Below, piece after piece: positions 47,821 through 57,607 of a stretch of DNA of 64,000 bases. A program made the position numbers and the translations under genes. Origin of the DNA: Dehalobacter sp. DCM (GTDB taxonomy: Bacteria > Bacillota > Desulfitobacteriia > Desulfitobacteriales > Syntrophobotulaceae). Each line of letters opens with the position of its first letter. Position 1 is the stretch's first letter. The DNA lies in NCBI RefSeq assembly GCF_024972775.1, contig NZ_CP092282.1:3997525-4061524 (forward strand). The letters run 5' to 3'. The notes under the pieces are model-generated. The model did no database searches and was not told the DNA's origin. It saw nothing but the letters and a program-made list of their open reading frames with translations.

Positions 47821-48036
47821 AATTGTTCCTGCCTTTCATGTGTAATCGTATGAATTTTACAATAATAGCAATAATTTACATCAGACGAGTATACATTTTC
47901 CTTGCCCTCATTTACCACACCTATCTGCACCGCTACGATAATTCGAAACATCATTGTGGTGCTCTTTTCAAATGTAATTTATGTAAAGAATTTATGGTAA
48001 ATATGATTCTACAATCCACTAACTATTTCCTTTAGC

Positions 48037-48070
48037 GAAAAAAGAAAACCGAGGTTCAAATTCCTCGGTT
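48037..48070 (-). terminator. Terminator after mrdA
   Basis: Minus strand AACCGAGG, 8-base loop, CCTCGGTT followed by TTTCTTTTTT. Clear intrinsic terminator closing the mreBCD-mrdA unit. Confidence 0.88.
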
Positions 48071-48086
48071 ATTCTTATATATATTC

Positions 48087-50165
48087 CTATTTCCAGCCAA
48101 AATATTGTTTAAACGCAGCTTTGGCGACATAACCTGCTGTTTCACTGCCGTGTCCGCCGTATTCGACGACCCCGGCAAAAGCAATTTCCGGATTATCGTA
48201 AGGAGCAAACGCAACAAACATTCCGTTATAATTATCGCCGCCGGACGTTCCTTTTGAGCCGATCTGCGCCGTACCGGTCTTGCCTCCGCCTGTAAATTCG
48301 GGGACATCCCTGAATAACCAGGCTGCAGTGCCTTCTCCACTCGTGACGGCCGCCATGGCCTTCTTGATTTCATTCAAGTTTTGCTGAGATACGGAAACTT
48401 TGTTCAGCAGCTGCGGTTTATTTTGCTGCAATATCTCACCGCTAACCGGGTCGATAATTTTATCTACGACATAGGGTCTGTAATGGTTTCCGCCGTTAAC
48501 AATCGTAGCGACATAATTTGCCAACTGAATCAGGGAATACGAATTATAACCCTGCCCGATAGAGTTGTTGAAACTGTCGAATAACCGCCAGTTAACATAG
48601 AAATCGATCTTACCCTGGTAGTCTTGGTCCTCTAAGGTGATTTCATTGTCTTTCTGCAGTAATAATGCGTCCTTTTCATCCTGATCCTTCGCCTTGGCCA
48701 GGAGTTCAGTATACTTGTCTTCGATTTCTTGAAGATTCTCCGTGTGCTTCCGATCATAGTATGGTTTGAAATACTCCTTTTTCCAGGAAGGTGATGGGGC
48801 TATTCCCGTACCTTCGCTAGGAATATCAATACCGGAAGCAACGCCGAGGCCAAATTCATTGGCAATTTTCTTAATCAATTCGGGATCCTTATCAAATACT
48901 CTTCTGCCGATGATTTGAAAGTAGATGTTGGAGGAGTGTGCCAGTCCGCTATAAAGGTTGACCCTGCCGAAGTTATTGCCGCCCCATTCCGCAATCCCCT
49001 GTTTTTGTACCTCAAGAGGACCCAATGAGGACATGGAATCGGCAAAATAGTCGTTGGGCGAAACAACGCCTGCTTCCAATGCCGCCATCGCTGTAATCAT
49101 TTTAAAGGTCGACCCCGGCGGATATAATCCCATGATCGCGCGGTTGAACGACGCGGCATCCTCACTGCTGAAATACCGTGTTGCAGTCTCTTCGGAAATA
49201 ATCCCCGTTAAATCATTAGGATCCATATAGGGGTGGGATGCCATTGCCAGCACTTGCCCGGTCTTGACATTGAGGATCACCGCTGCCCCGGCTTGGGCGT
49301 CAGGGTGTTTCTTTTGGATCGATTTGATAACTTTGTCCAGTTCGTCTTCCATAACCCGCTGCAGCTTGCTGTCAATTGTCAGCTGCAGGGTTTTACCCGG
49401 CTCAGCTTCCTTGACAATCTCTTTGTCAACAGGGCGCGCTTTGCTGTCGACATTGACGAGTTCCACACCGTGATTCCCGCGCAGCCACGTATCGTAACTT
49501 TTCTCCACGCCCATTTTCCCTACAAGATCGCCTTGGGTATATTCATAGGTATCCCCATTCGCCTCAGCCTGCTCATTAAACTGGATGATTTCATCTTCAC
49601 TGATTTCCCGGACATAACCAAGAACTTGGCCGAGCAAGGTTTTTTGGGGATATACTCTCTCCGCTATCGCCTCAATACTGACACCCGGGAGCTCATTGCT
49701 GTGCTCCGCAATGACAGCCTGCAGCTGGCTTGGCGCATCTTCCAAAATAACGACGGTTTGGTAACTTTCCCATTGCTGATTTCGGATCATGACCAAAATA
49801 TCTTCCGTTATCAAATCGGCCGACTGGTTGGGATACGGCCAATAAGGCTTGATATAGCCCGCAAGTGTCTTCACGACATTCTTCCAGTCCCCGTTTGTTT
49901 TTTGCAGATCCGTCCAGTCCAAGGTCAGCGCAAATTTTGGGATACTACGCGCTAAAACGACACCGTTTTTATCGACAATCTCCCCACGGACAGCAGAGGT
50001 CGTTACCGTCTTCATGACGTTACCTGCAGCGAGTTCGGAGTAATAATCTCCTTTTGCAATCTGCAAATACCATAACCGAAAACCCAATATTAAAAAAAGA
50101 AGGACGACGACAGCACTGAATCCGGCGAGTCTCTTCCGGTACGGTTGGCGCTTCCTTTCTTCCAT
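48087..50165 (-). CDS. mrdA: Penicillin-binding protein 2 (class B transpeptidase)
   Basis: Cross-links peptidoglycan with RodA during elongation. About 692 residues: one N-terminal membrane segment, a pedestal domain, and the transpeptidase with STFK near 358, SSN in LAHSSNIYFQ near 416 and KTGT near 640. A charged insert of about 50 residues (about 465-520) lies between SxN and KTG, longer than in E. coli. Start at the ATG at 50165, nine bases after AGGAG. Confidence 0.95.
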   Translation of the reverse strand: MEERKRQPYRKRLAGFSAVVVLLFLILGFRLWYLQIAKGDYYSELAAGNVMKTVTTSAVRGEIVDKNGVVLARSIPKFALTLDWTDLQKTNGDWKNVVKTLAGYIKPYWPYPNQSADLITEDILVMIRNQQWESYQTVVILEDAPSQLQAVIAEHSNELPGVSIEAIAERVYPQKTLLGQVLGYVREISEDEIIQFNEQAEANGDTYEYTQGDLVGKMGVEKSYDTWLRGNHGVELVNVDSKARPVDKEIVKEAEPGKTLQLTIDSKLQRVMEDELDKVIKSIQKKHPDAQAGAAVILNVKTGQVLAMASHPYMDPNDLTGIISEETATRYFSSEDAASFNRAIMGLYPPGSTFKMITAMAALEAGVVSPNDYFADSMSSLGPLEVQKQGIAEWGGNNFGRVNLYSGLAHSSNIYFQIIGRRVFDKDPELIKKIANEFGLGVASGIDIPSEGTGIAPSPSWKKEYFKPYYDRKHTENLQEIEDKYTELLAKAKDQDEKDALLLQKDNEITLEDQDYQGKIDFYVNWRLFDSFNNSIGQGYNSYSLIQLANYVATIVNGGNHYRPYVVDKIIDPVSGEILQQNKPQLLNKVSVSQQNLNEIKKAMAAVTSGEGTAAWLFRDVPEFTGGGKTGTAQIGSKGTSGGDNYNGMFVAFAPYDNPEIAFAGVVEYGGHGSETAGYVAKAAFKQYFGWK

Positions 50166-50186
50166 CGATTTCAACTCCTGTTTTTG

Positions 50187-50699
50187 TTATTGCTGTTCTA
50201 TCTTCCTTTTAGGTTGCAGGATACCTTCACTAAAGGACTTGTGGATAAACGGATAGGTCACCGGCACAAGCAACGCATTATAGAAAGAAATACCGAAAAT
50301 TTCTTTAACAGCATCACCAAAGAACCAATTTAATCCTGCCGTGGTAGCAATAAGAACCATCATAGCCTGCCCCAGCAAAGTAACGATAAATACAAGAACC
50401 ATTGTCAAGGGGATATTTTCTTTATACCAACGCTGCTGCAGCAGGCTGATCAAGAAAGCCACCACAGCTAAAATAATCGCGTAGAGCCCGATATACCGGC
50501 CCAAATAAAAATCAACGATTAAGCCGATGAAGAAGCCATAGACGACACCCTGGGCCGGACGATGGTGCAACGCAATATAGATGACCCAGAGCATGGTAAT
50601 ATCGGGTTTGATGCCGCCCCAGGAGAAATACTGAAACGTTGTTCCCGGCAGGACCAGACAGGCTATAGAGATCATCATCATGACTATATAGCGTCTCAT
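50187..50699 (-). CDS. mreD: Rod shape-determining protein MreD
   Basis: Small membrane protein of the elongasome (170 residues, about 5 hydrophobic segments) with the family pattern GGIKPDITMLWVIYIALHHR and GVVYGFFIGLIVDFYLGRYIG. Overlaps the mreC stop by four bases and precedes mrdA by 21 bases. Confidence 0.92.
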   Translation of the reverse strand: MRRYIVMMMISIACLVLPGTTFQYFSWGGIKPDITMLWVIYIALHHRPAQGVVYGFFIGLIVDFYLGRYIGLYAIILAVVAFLISLLQQRWYKENIPLTMVLVFIVTLLGQAMMVLIATTAGLNWFFGDAVKEIFGISFYNALLVPVTYPFIHKSFSEGILQPKRKIEQQ

Positions 50700-51565
50700 T
50701 GACTGCCCTCCTGGTTTCTTACAATCAACACTTCTTCGAGGGAATCAAAATCAACGATGGGTACGATCGCGGCAACTTTTAGCAACCCCTTCGTGTCGAT
50801 CTTAATCGCAGTAACGATGCCGATGGGTATCCCTTTCGGATATATTTCACCGTAACCGGATGTATAGACCATATCACCCGGATTGACCTCATCATCCGGG
50901 CGGAAGTTCATCTGCAGCTCACCGGAGGCGTTTAAGCGGGTTGTGTTTTTATAAGTACCTCTGACGATACCAAATATCGCTTTGCCTTCACTGGTTCGGA
51001 CAAATGCACCGACTTGTCCTTCTCCATCCAGAATCAATAAGATGTCCGAGGTTTTGGCTGTGACAGAAATCACTTTTCCGACCAGACCCAAATTGGCGAC
51101 CACCGGATCATCAACTTTAATGCCCTGATCACTGCCCTTATTAACTGTGACCGTTTGATACCAGGCCGAAGGGTTACGATTGACAACTGACGCGCCAACT
51201 TTGCTATAATTCGAAATGACGGGGCTTTTAAAAATACCGGCATAAAGCTCCTGATAGCGAAGCGAAGCCAAAACCTGCTGTTTCAGTTGGAGATTATCTG
51301 CCGTTAAAGCATCTACTTGTTTCCGCAGCGCTTCATTTTCAGCTTTAACTGTCCTAAAGCTGAAAATAGCGCGGAAGTTACCTCTGATCCCATCCCCGAT
51401 ATTCCAGACAGCGCTCTCAATTGGCGCTAGAACCCTTTGCAGGGCATTCCCAACCGGATTTGGCAGCTGACTGCCCAGGCCACTAAAATGAATCGATGTC
51501 AAGGTAATCAGCAGGATAGCAAAAACGATAACGGCAATACCCATGGGATTTAATTTTTTCCCCAC
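50696..51565 (-). CDS. mreC: Rod shape-determining protein MreC
   Basis: Scaffold of the elongasome. 289 residues: one N-terminal membrane segment (about 10-28), a coiled coil (about 70-100, VKAENEALRKQVDALTADN) and two beta-barrel domains (about 120-285) with the conserved GLVGKVISV and GDMVYTSGYGEIYPKGIPIG segments. Confidence 0.95.
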   Translation of the reverse strand: MGKKLNPMGIAVIVFAILLITLTSIHFSGLGSQLPNPVGNALQRVLAPIESAVWNIGDGIRGNFRAIFSFRTVKAENEALRKQVDALTADNLQLKQQVLASLRYQELYAGIFKSPVISNYSKVGASVVNRNPSAWYQTVTVNKGSDQGIKVDDPVVANLGLVGKVISVTAKTSDILLILDGEGQVGAFVRTSEGKAIFGIVRGTYKNTTRLNASGELQMNFRPDDEVNPGDMVYTSGYGEIYPKGIPIGIVTAIKIDTKGLLKVAAIVPIVDFDSLEEVLIVRNQEGSQ

Positions 51566-51583
51566 CGATTTATCCTCCAGCTG

Positions 51584-52600
51584 TTAGTTCTTTTGCAAAG
51601 AGGCTATCTGTTTCAAAATTTCCTCATTCTCGAGCACCATTCCGGTTCCCAAGGCAACACAGGAAAGCGGATCTTCGGCTAAATTGACAGGGATTCCTGT
51701 CTGATCGGCGATCAGTCGGTCCAGATTTCTTAAGAGTGAACCGCCGCCAGCCATCATAATTCCTCTGTCCATAATATCCGCAGCCAGCTCCGGCGGCGTT
51801 TTTTCCAGACAATTCTTTACGGCATCCACAATCGCGCTGACAGGCTCGCTTAACGCGTCAACTATCTCTTCGGATGTGATTTCCACATTTTTCGGTAAGC
51901 CAGTTAAAAGGTCGCGTCCTTTAATCATGTAAGTTAAACCTTTTTCAGGCATATACGCAGCGCCTATTTCCATTTTAATATTTTCAGCAGACTGATAGCC
52001 CACTGAAAGATTGTATGTTTTCTTAATATAGGCAATGATGGCATCATCCATTTCATCGCCAGCCACACGGATCGAACCCGCCGTAACGATTCCTCCCATG
52101 GAGATAACAGCCACTTCCGTGGTTCCTCCGCCAATATCGACGATCATATTGCCGGTAGGATCGCTTACCGGCAATCCTGCACCAATAGCTGCTGCCATCG
52201 GTTCCTCCATAATGATTGGATCTTTTGCCCCTGCCGCAAGGGCAGCTTCTTTGACTGCTCTTTTTTCAACCGCTGTTACTCCTGAAGGAACACAAATGAC
52301 AACGCGTGGGCGGGCAAACAAAAATTTCTGTCCTAATGCCCGATTAATAAAATATTTAAGCATTTTCTGCGTGACATTAAAATCAGAGATAACACCATCT
52401 TTTAAGGGCCGGATAGCCACAATATTCCCCGGTGTTCTGCCAATCATCTCTTTAGCCCGGTCTCCGACAGCCAAAGGTTCATTCTTCTCTATATCCATAG
52501 CAACCACGGATGGTTCTCTAACAATAATCCCTTTCCCTCTCATAAAAACAAGTGTATTCGCTGTTCCCAAGTCAATTCCTAAGTCTTTGGAAAATAACAT
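51584..52600 (-). CDS. mreB: Rod shape-determining protein MreB (bacterial actin)
   Basis: Actin-like filament that guides wall elongation. 338 residues with phosphate-1 [14 protein letters not shown], connect and phosphate-2 region [14 protein letters not shown] near 156 and adenosine motif [10 protein letters not shown] near 282. First gene of mreBCD-mrdA. Confidence 0.98.
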   Translation of the reverse strand: MLFSKDLGIDLGTANTLVFMRGKGIIVREPSVVAMDIEKNEPLAVGDRAKEMIGRTPGNIVAIRPLKDGVISDFNVTQKMLKYFINRALGQKFLFARPRVVICVPSGVTAVEKRAVKEAALAAGAKDPIIMEEPMAAAIGAGLPVSDPTGNMIVDIGGGTTEVAVISMGGIVTAGSIRVAGDEMDDAIIAYIKKTYNLSVGYQSAENIKMEIGAAYMPEKGLTYMIKGRDLLTGLPKNVEITSEEIVDALSEPVSAIVDAVKNCLEKTPPELAADIMDRGIMMAGGGSLLRNLDRLIADQTGIPVNLAEDPLSCVALGTGMVLENEEILKQIASLQKN

Positions 52601-52750
52601 GCTTAATAAGTCTCCCTTCTAGATTCATCTTTTAGAAATTTGCCGCTGATTTTAAAACAATGTTCAATTATTCCATTATTTTCTTAGTTTCTCACTCATA
52701 CGGATTTTCATCCACAAAAATGACTTTATGGAAAATATTTGTGCTATATC

Positions 52751-52778
52751 ATGTTATTATATCATTTTTTCGTGTCAA
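52751..52778 (-). promoter_or_regulatory. Probable mreB operon promoter
   Basis: Minus strand perfect TTGACA (52778-52773), 16-base spacer, TAACAT (52756-52751). The leader to mreB is about 145 bases, AT-rich and without an obvious gene. Confidence 0.55.
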
Positions 52779-52854
52779 ATCGATGACTTTTTGGTTTTTC
52801 TCGGATTATTTTTATATATTTTGATTTCATTAAATGCCCTATCCCGTCGATCGT

Positions 52855-53538
52855 TTAAAGAACACCTTGTTCCTTCAAGCTGACATACTTTCTATCGCCA
52901 ATGACGATATGATCCAGCACGTCTATCCCCAAAATCTTTCCCCCTTCTGCCAATCGTTTAGTGATTTCCACATCTTCATAACTCGGGGTAGGATCTCCGC
53001 TGGGATGATTGTGTAAAAGGATAATCGTATTCGCATTTCGGCGAATCGCATCTTTAAAGCACTCCCTGGGATGAACGATTGATGAATTGAGTGAACCGAC
53101 AGATACTGGGCAAATCCCAAGAACATGATTCCGTGTATTTAAATGCATTATCCTAAAATGTTCACGGTCAAGTTTTCGCATCTCTTCCATAACTAAATCG
53201 GCGGCGTCGGAAGGCGTATTAACCGTGGGCCGGGATACGGGGTCCGCACAGACACAGCGTTTACCTATTTCCAATGCCGCTTTGACTTGAGCCGCTTTCG
53301 CCGGCCCGATACCATGGACCTGCTTTAATTCATGGACTGTCAATCTGGATATTCCAGCCAACCCACCGGCATCCGTCAATATCCTTTCCGCCAGTTCCAG
53401 TACATTTTCCCCTTTTGAACCAGTACGCAGAAGAATTGCCAATATCTCTTTATTGGACAAACTCTCAGAACCGAGCTGATAAAGCCGCTCCCGGGGCAAT
53501 AAATCTTCGGGCAAATCCTTAAGACGTCGGTAATTCAT
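52855..53538 (-). CDS. radC: RadC/JAB1-type MPN+ domain protein
   Basis: Named RadC after a mis-mapped E. coli repair mutation; role uncertain. Helix-hairpin-helix region at about 40-80 (VHELKQVHGIGPAKAAQVK) and an MPN+ metalloprotease-like domain with HNHPSGDPTPSYED near 173, supplying the zinc ligands. Start at MNYRRLKDLPED after GAGGT. Near maf and mreB as in other Firmicutes. Confidence 0.94.
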   Translation of the reverse strand: MNYRRLKDLPEDLLPRERLYQLGSESLSNKEILAILLRTGSKGENVLELAERILTDAGGLAGISRLTVHELKQVHGIGPAKAAQVKAALEIGKRCVCADPVSRPTVNTPSDAADLVMEEMRKLDREHFRIMHLNTRNHVLGICPVSVGSLNSSIVHPRECFKDAIRRNANTIILLHNHPSGDPTPSYEDVEITKRLAEGGKILGIDVLDHIVIGDRKYVSLKEQGVL

Positions 53539-53637
53539 GGATTCATACCTCACACGGTACCACATCAACCTTGTATCTTCGGCTAGAGCTGAGACTGAGC
53601 ATATCTCATACTGGGATCATATGATACGTACCAAAAT

Positions 53638-54240
53638 TTATTTTTGAGGAAAAATTCCTCTCTTCGCCAGTTGGTTAGCTAATATTTCTTTAGGCAAGCC
53701 GATAACATTCGTCAATGAGCCGCTGACTTGAATGACGAATTTGCCTGCACCGCCCTGAATACCATAAGCCGCTGCTTTATCCATAGATTCCCCGGTAGCG
53801 ATATACGCATTAATTTCATTATCGGTAAGAGCTCTGAATGTCACCTCTGTCATGGCAACATCCGTTTCAACCTCGGTTTGTCTTGCATCGTCCTTTGCCC
53901 TGGCTAAAGCAATAGCCGTCATTACCCGATGCGTCTTCCCGCCTAATGCCTGCAGCATTCTAAATGCCTCGGTTTCATCCACCGGCTTGCCGAGTATATT
54001 ATCTTCTAATACAACGATAGTATCCGCACCTAAAACGGTATCTTCTGCCGTCCCGCCTTGTGCCTGCCAAGCTATCAAACCGGATAAAGCCTTACGCCTG
54101 GCCAGATCCTGCACACCGGTTTCCGGATTTATTCCTTCAGGCATATATTCATCAACCGGCGCAGCAATAATTTTGAAATCATATCCCCATTCGCTCAGTA
54201 ACTCCCGCCTCCGCGGTGAGGCCGACGCTAAAACTAACAT
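53638..54240 (-). CDS. maf: Maf-like nucleoside triphosphate pyrophosphatase
   Basis: House-cleaning enzyme that hydrolyses non-canonical dTTP/UTP-like nucleotides; also linked to septum control. About 200 residues with the N-terminal LVLASASPRRRELLSEWGY, DTIVVLED near 73 and the closing VIGLPKE. Start at the ATG at 54240 (MLVLASASPRR), preceded by AGAGG. Confidence 0.94.
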   Translation of the reverse strand: MLVLASASPRRRELLSEWGYDFKIIAAPVDEYMPEGINPETGVQDLARRKALSGLIAWQAQGGTAEDTVLGADTIVVLEDNILGKPVDETEAFRMLQALGGKTHRVMTAIALARAKDDARQTEVETDVAMTEVTFRALTDNEINAYIATGESMDKAAAYGIQGGAGKFVIQVSGSLTNVIGLPKEILANQLAKRGIFPQK

Positions 54241-54309
54241 ACTTGTCACATCCTCTATATTTCCTTGGCCAGCCCGCTTACCCTACAGCTTGCTGAGGCA
54301 TTGTCACTT

Positions 54310-54450
54310 ACTTCGTTCTTTTTCTCCGTATGACACACGCTGAATTTCCATCTTCCCACTTATTCTGTCTTTCCATCATTCCGTCTTCCTATCGTTCCGT
54401 CTCTGTCTTTCCATCTTTGCTCTTCGGACTCTTGCCTCTCTGCTCCCCTG
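54310..54450 (-). repeat. Strand-biased polypyrimidine tract with short repeats
   Basis: The plus strand is nearly all C/T with repeated words CTGTCTTTCCATC (54365-54377 and 54403-54415) and TTCCGTC. Only tiny minus-strand frames exist. No gene is supported in 54241-54981 as a whole. Confidence 0.5.
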
Positions 54451-54648
54451 CCCCTTAGACCATCAACGACAGCATGAATAACTCATCATTTTATGGAGCT
54501 GCTGAAAGGTCTCCTGTGTCCGTATGAGAGTCAGAAAAAGCGCAATATCTGCTAATATTTACAGACCGAATCAAGATTATCCATGAAGACAATAAGCAAA
54601 TTCATGCTAATTCGAAATATTTCCTCTAACCCCAGATACCGTTGATTT

Positions 54649-54884
54649 TTTCATAATACGCAGCGAGGTGATGTGCCAGTGGTGTTAAGCGAGCGAAAAA
54701 CGCAGCGTCAAGAAATACCAAGGTTTCTGTCCACGGATGCATAAAGGCGTAAGTAAAGCCTTTATGCTGTCGCGGAGCCATGGACGGCTAGGAGCGACGG
54801 CTAGCAGAAAGCAGCTGGGTTTTGGCATTTTAGCGAGGCTTAGAGAGAGTAGCCACGAAAACATGCGAGTGGCGTATTATGAAA
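54649..54884. mobile_element. Palindromic, MITE-like element between maf and cimA
   Basis: About 236 bases bounded by a 13-base perfect inverted repeat TTTCATAATACGC/GCGTATTATGAAA. The interior holds a perfect hairpin GCATAAAGGC/GCCTTTATGC (54739-54767) nested in GTCCACGG/CCATGGAC (54729-54785). No coding frame is convincing. Confidence 0.55.
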
Positions 54885-54908
54885 GCCGGGTCATATAATG
54901 CCCCGGCT
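54885..54908 (-). terminator. Possible terminator after cimA
   Basis: AGCCGGG/CCCGGCT hairpin with 10-11 base loop; on the minus strand it runs into TTTCATAA at the end of the palindromic element. Weak T run. Confidence 0.35.
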
Positions 54909-54981
54909 AACTTGCTGCCCTTTTATCTTATCATTTTCGCCAATTATTGGCAAGTAAATACCATATTATACCTAATGTGCT

Positions 54982-56586
54982 TTAAAACGCCTTTCCCTGG
55001 GAGCTGAGAATGATCAAATACAATGCATCCAAGAGTGCCATTGCACTCGCGCGAAGGATATTGGATGAGACACCCACCGTCCCCCACGTTTTTGAACCAT
55101 GCTTTGTTTCGACAACCACTCTGACAATAGAACCCGTTCCCTGTGATCCGTCCAGCACCCGCACTTTATAGTCTGTCAGTAAACTCTCTTCAATGACCGG
55201 GAAGAACGTACTCAGCGTACTTCTTAAGGCTTGGTCCAGAGCATGAACCGGGCCGTCGCCCTCAGCGGCGATGTGCACTGATTTATCTCCGACACGCACT
55301 TTGACAACAGCCACGGAGTCAAGTTCTCCCCGCAGCGGATCACTCCATACATGATAGTCTTCTAAATTAAACGGTGCTTCATATTGGCCGAGGATCTCCA
55401 TCAAAAGCAGATCCAGACTGCCTTCTGCCGTCTCATATTGGAACCCTTCGTTTTCAGCTTTTTTTATCCTCTCCATCGCCAATTCAACTAATGGATCGTC
55501 TTTTTCAATTTGGGGGCGGAACCGACGCATTTTCAAACAAAGATTGGCTTTTCCCGACTGATCGGAAATCAGTATGCGCCGCTCATTACCGACTAAGGCC
55601 GGGTCGATATGTTCAAACGTTTTATTATCCTTCATGACGGCATCGACGTGCATACCCGCTTTATGGGCAAAAGCACTCCTGCCGACATACGGTTGTTTTT
55701 CATCAAATGGATAGTTGGCAAGCTCTGCCACATAACGGCTTAAATGCGTAATATTATGCAGTGCTTCCGGTTCGATCAACTGATAATTAAGTTTCAGCTG
55801 CAGCCATGGGATAAGTGTACTGAGATTAGCATTCCCGCAGCGCTCTCCAAATCCATTCCAGGTGCCCTGGATTTGATTTGCACCAGCTCTGACTGCTGCA
55901 AGTGTATTTGCTATAGCTAGCCCGCCGTCGTTATGGACATGAATACCCAAGACTCCCGGTGAACAATGTTGTCTGACTGCATCTACCCCGCCAACAATCT
56001 CTTCGGTATATGTCCCGCCATTGGTATCACAGAGCACAACTCCCTTGGCGCCTCCAAGCAGAGCCGCTTCGACGCACTGAAGAGCAAAATCAGCGTCGTC
56101 CAGCCAGCCGTCAAAAAAATGCTCCGCATCGAAAAAAACATCTTTTCCCGCACTGACCAAATAAGCAACCGAATCCCGAATGAGTCTCAGATTCTCTTGG
56201 GCATTTGTCCTAAGAACAGATTCCACATGCAACTTCCATGTTTTCCCAAATATAGTCAATGTATCTGCACCCGACGCGAGGAGTCCTGCCAGGGAATCAC
56301 TCTTTTCCGGCGATTCGCCGACCCGGCATGTACTACCAAACGCGACCAATTTCGTACGGCTGCGCCAGCCGGGATCACCATTGGGCCCAGCCCATTCGGA
56401 TACCGCACGATAAAATTCATCATCTTTGGGATTAGCACCCGGCCAGCCTGCTTCAACATAATCAATCCCGGCCTCAACCATCTTTTGCAGATAATACAAC
56501 TTATCCTTCGCAGAGAAATGCACCCCTTCACCTTGGGCTCCATCCCGCAGCGTCGTATCATATACTGTAATCTTTTTACCGGACAT
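54982..56586 (-). CDS. cimA: Citramalate synthase (CimA)
   Basis: Condenses pyruvate and acetyl-CoA to citramalate, the threonine-independent route to isoleucine. 534 residues: DRE-TIM barrel starting VYDTTLRDGAQGEGVHFSA, HVHNDGGLAIANTLAA near 215 and the C-terminal LeuA-type regulatory domain (about 385-525). The opening motif and length distinguish it from LeuA. This fits the branched-chain amino acid theme of the liv operon and ileS leader, although it is not adjacent to them. Confidence 0.93.
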   Translation of the reverse strand: MSGKKITVYDTTLRDGAQGEGVHFSAKDKLYYLQKMVEAGIDYVEAGWPGANPKDDEFYRAVSEWAGPNGDPGWRSRTKLVAFGSTCRVGESPEKSDSLAGLLASGADTLTIFGKTWKLHVESVLRTNAQENLRLIRDSVAYLVSAGKDVFFDAEHFFDGWLDDADFALQCVEAALLGGAKGVVLCDTNGGTYTEEIVGGVDAVRQHCSPGVLGIHVHNDGGLAIANTLAAVRAGANQIQGTWNGFGERCGNANLSTLIPWLQLKLNYQLIEPEALHNITHLSRYVAELANYPFDEKQPYVGRSAFAHKAGMHVDAVMKDNKTFEHIDPALVGNERRILISDQSGKANLCLKMRRFRPQIEKDDPLVELAMERIKKAENEGFQYETAEGSLDLLLMEILGQYEAPFNLEDYHVWSDPLRGELDSVAVVKVRVGDKSVHIAAEGDGPVHALDQALRSTLSTFFPVIEESLLTDYKVRVLDGSQGTGSIVRVVVETKHGSKTWGTVGVSSNILRASAMALLDALYLIILSSQGKAF

Positions 56587-56707
56587 GCTCTTCCCCTCCT
56601 CAATCAGCCGGTATATTATAATACAGGCTTATTTTTTTATATCTATACTAGTATATTGTACCGATAAACTCGGAAGAAATAAAGTATAAATATCCTGTTA
56701 AAATGAA

Positions 56708-56765
56708 AATACTGTACCCTACACGGCCAAAATATTGAAACTGGCATGGCCTTCCGGGTACAGTA
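56708..56765 (-). terminator. Terminator after rex
   Basis: Perfect 11-bp stem ATACTGTACCC/GGGTACAGTAT enclosing a GGCC-paired inner part, followed on the minus strand by TTTCATTTT. About 30 bases past the rex stop. Confidence 0.75.
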
Positions 56766-56796
56766 TATACGAACACATCATTCTATGCGGGGTACC

Positions 56797-57429
56797 TTAA
56801 GCCATTCTGCCGCCAAGGTTAAATGTCAGTACTTCTAAATTCACGGACAAGTCAACATTTCTGAGTTCAACTGTCGGTGGCACATTCAAAACAACGGGGG
56901 CAAAGTTAAGTATGGCTTTAATGCCGCCTTGAACCAATTTATCTGCTACATCTTGCGCTACTGAAGCCGGTACCGTAATCGCGCCGATTTGGATCTGATT
57001 CTGCGCGATGACTTCTTCGATCCGGTCAATCGGTAATACTTCAATATCATTGATCTTCATGCCGATTTTTTTCGGATCATTTTCAAATATAGCAACAATC
57101 GAAAATCCGCGATCTTTAAACCCTTTATACGTACTTAAGGCCAGCCCAAGATTCCCCAAACCAACGAGGCAAACGCTCCATTCGGAACTGAGTCCCATAA
57201 TTCTTAGGATATGCCGGTGAAGATCCTTGACGTTATAACCAACCCCGCGAATCCCGAATTCGCCGAAATAAGCTAAATCCTTACGTACTTGAGCCGGACT
57301 GACACCAACTCCTTCGGCAATGTCACCGGAAGAAATAGTAATGATCCCTTTTCGGTCTATCTCCGACAAGAATCGGGAGTATACAGAAAGTCGTATTATC
57401 GTTGCTTCAGGAATTTTTAATGTTTTCAA
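56797..57429 (-). CDS. rex: Redox-sensing transcriptional repressor Rex
   Basis: Represses fermentative and respiratory genes according to NADH/NAD ratio. 210 residues: winged helix (1-80, [18 protein letters not shown]) and Rossmann domain with [10 protein letters not shown] at 89-98, plus the C-terminal domain-swap helix. It has its own promoter; no obvious TTGTGAA-type Rex operator is seen in front of it. Confidence 0.96.
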   Translation of the reverse strand: MKTLKIPEATIIRLSVYSRFLSEIDRKGIITISSGDIAEGVGVSPAQVRKDLAYFGEFGIRGVGYNVKDLHRHILRIMGLSSEWSVCLVGLGNLGLALSTYKGFKDRGFSIVAIFENDPKKIGMKINDIEVLPIDRIEEVIAQNQIQIGAITVPASVAQDVADKLVQGGIKAILNFAPVVLNVPPTVELRNVDLSVNLEVLTFNLGGRMA

Positions 57430-57461
57430 TGTGATCCCCCATTTCGCAATAGCTAAAGTTA

Positions 57462-57489
57462 ATTATATCACTACTAAGAGTAAATACAA
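57462..57489 (-). promoter_or_regulatory. Promoter of rex
   Basis: Minus strand TTGTAT (57489-57484), 16-base spacer, TATAAT (57467-57462), about 33 bases before the rex start. Confidence 0.7.
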
Positions 57490-57607
57490 GTAAATCGGTC
57501 CAAGTGCAAGATATTACCGATTAAGTTGTAAAAATAAGACGCCAACGGCTTTTATTCAAATGCATCAGATAGTCCTCGTTAATATTATAGCAAATAGTTT
57601 GAATAGT

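Noticed and set aside
47682-47954. minC-like gene before minD
   Set aside because: The open frame there overlaps minD in another frame and has no MinC features.
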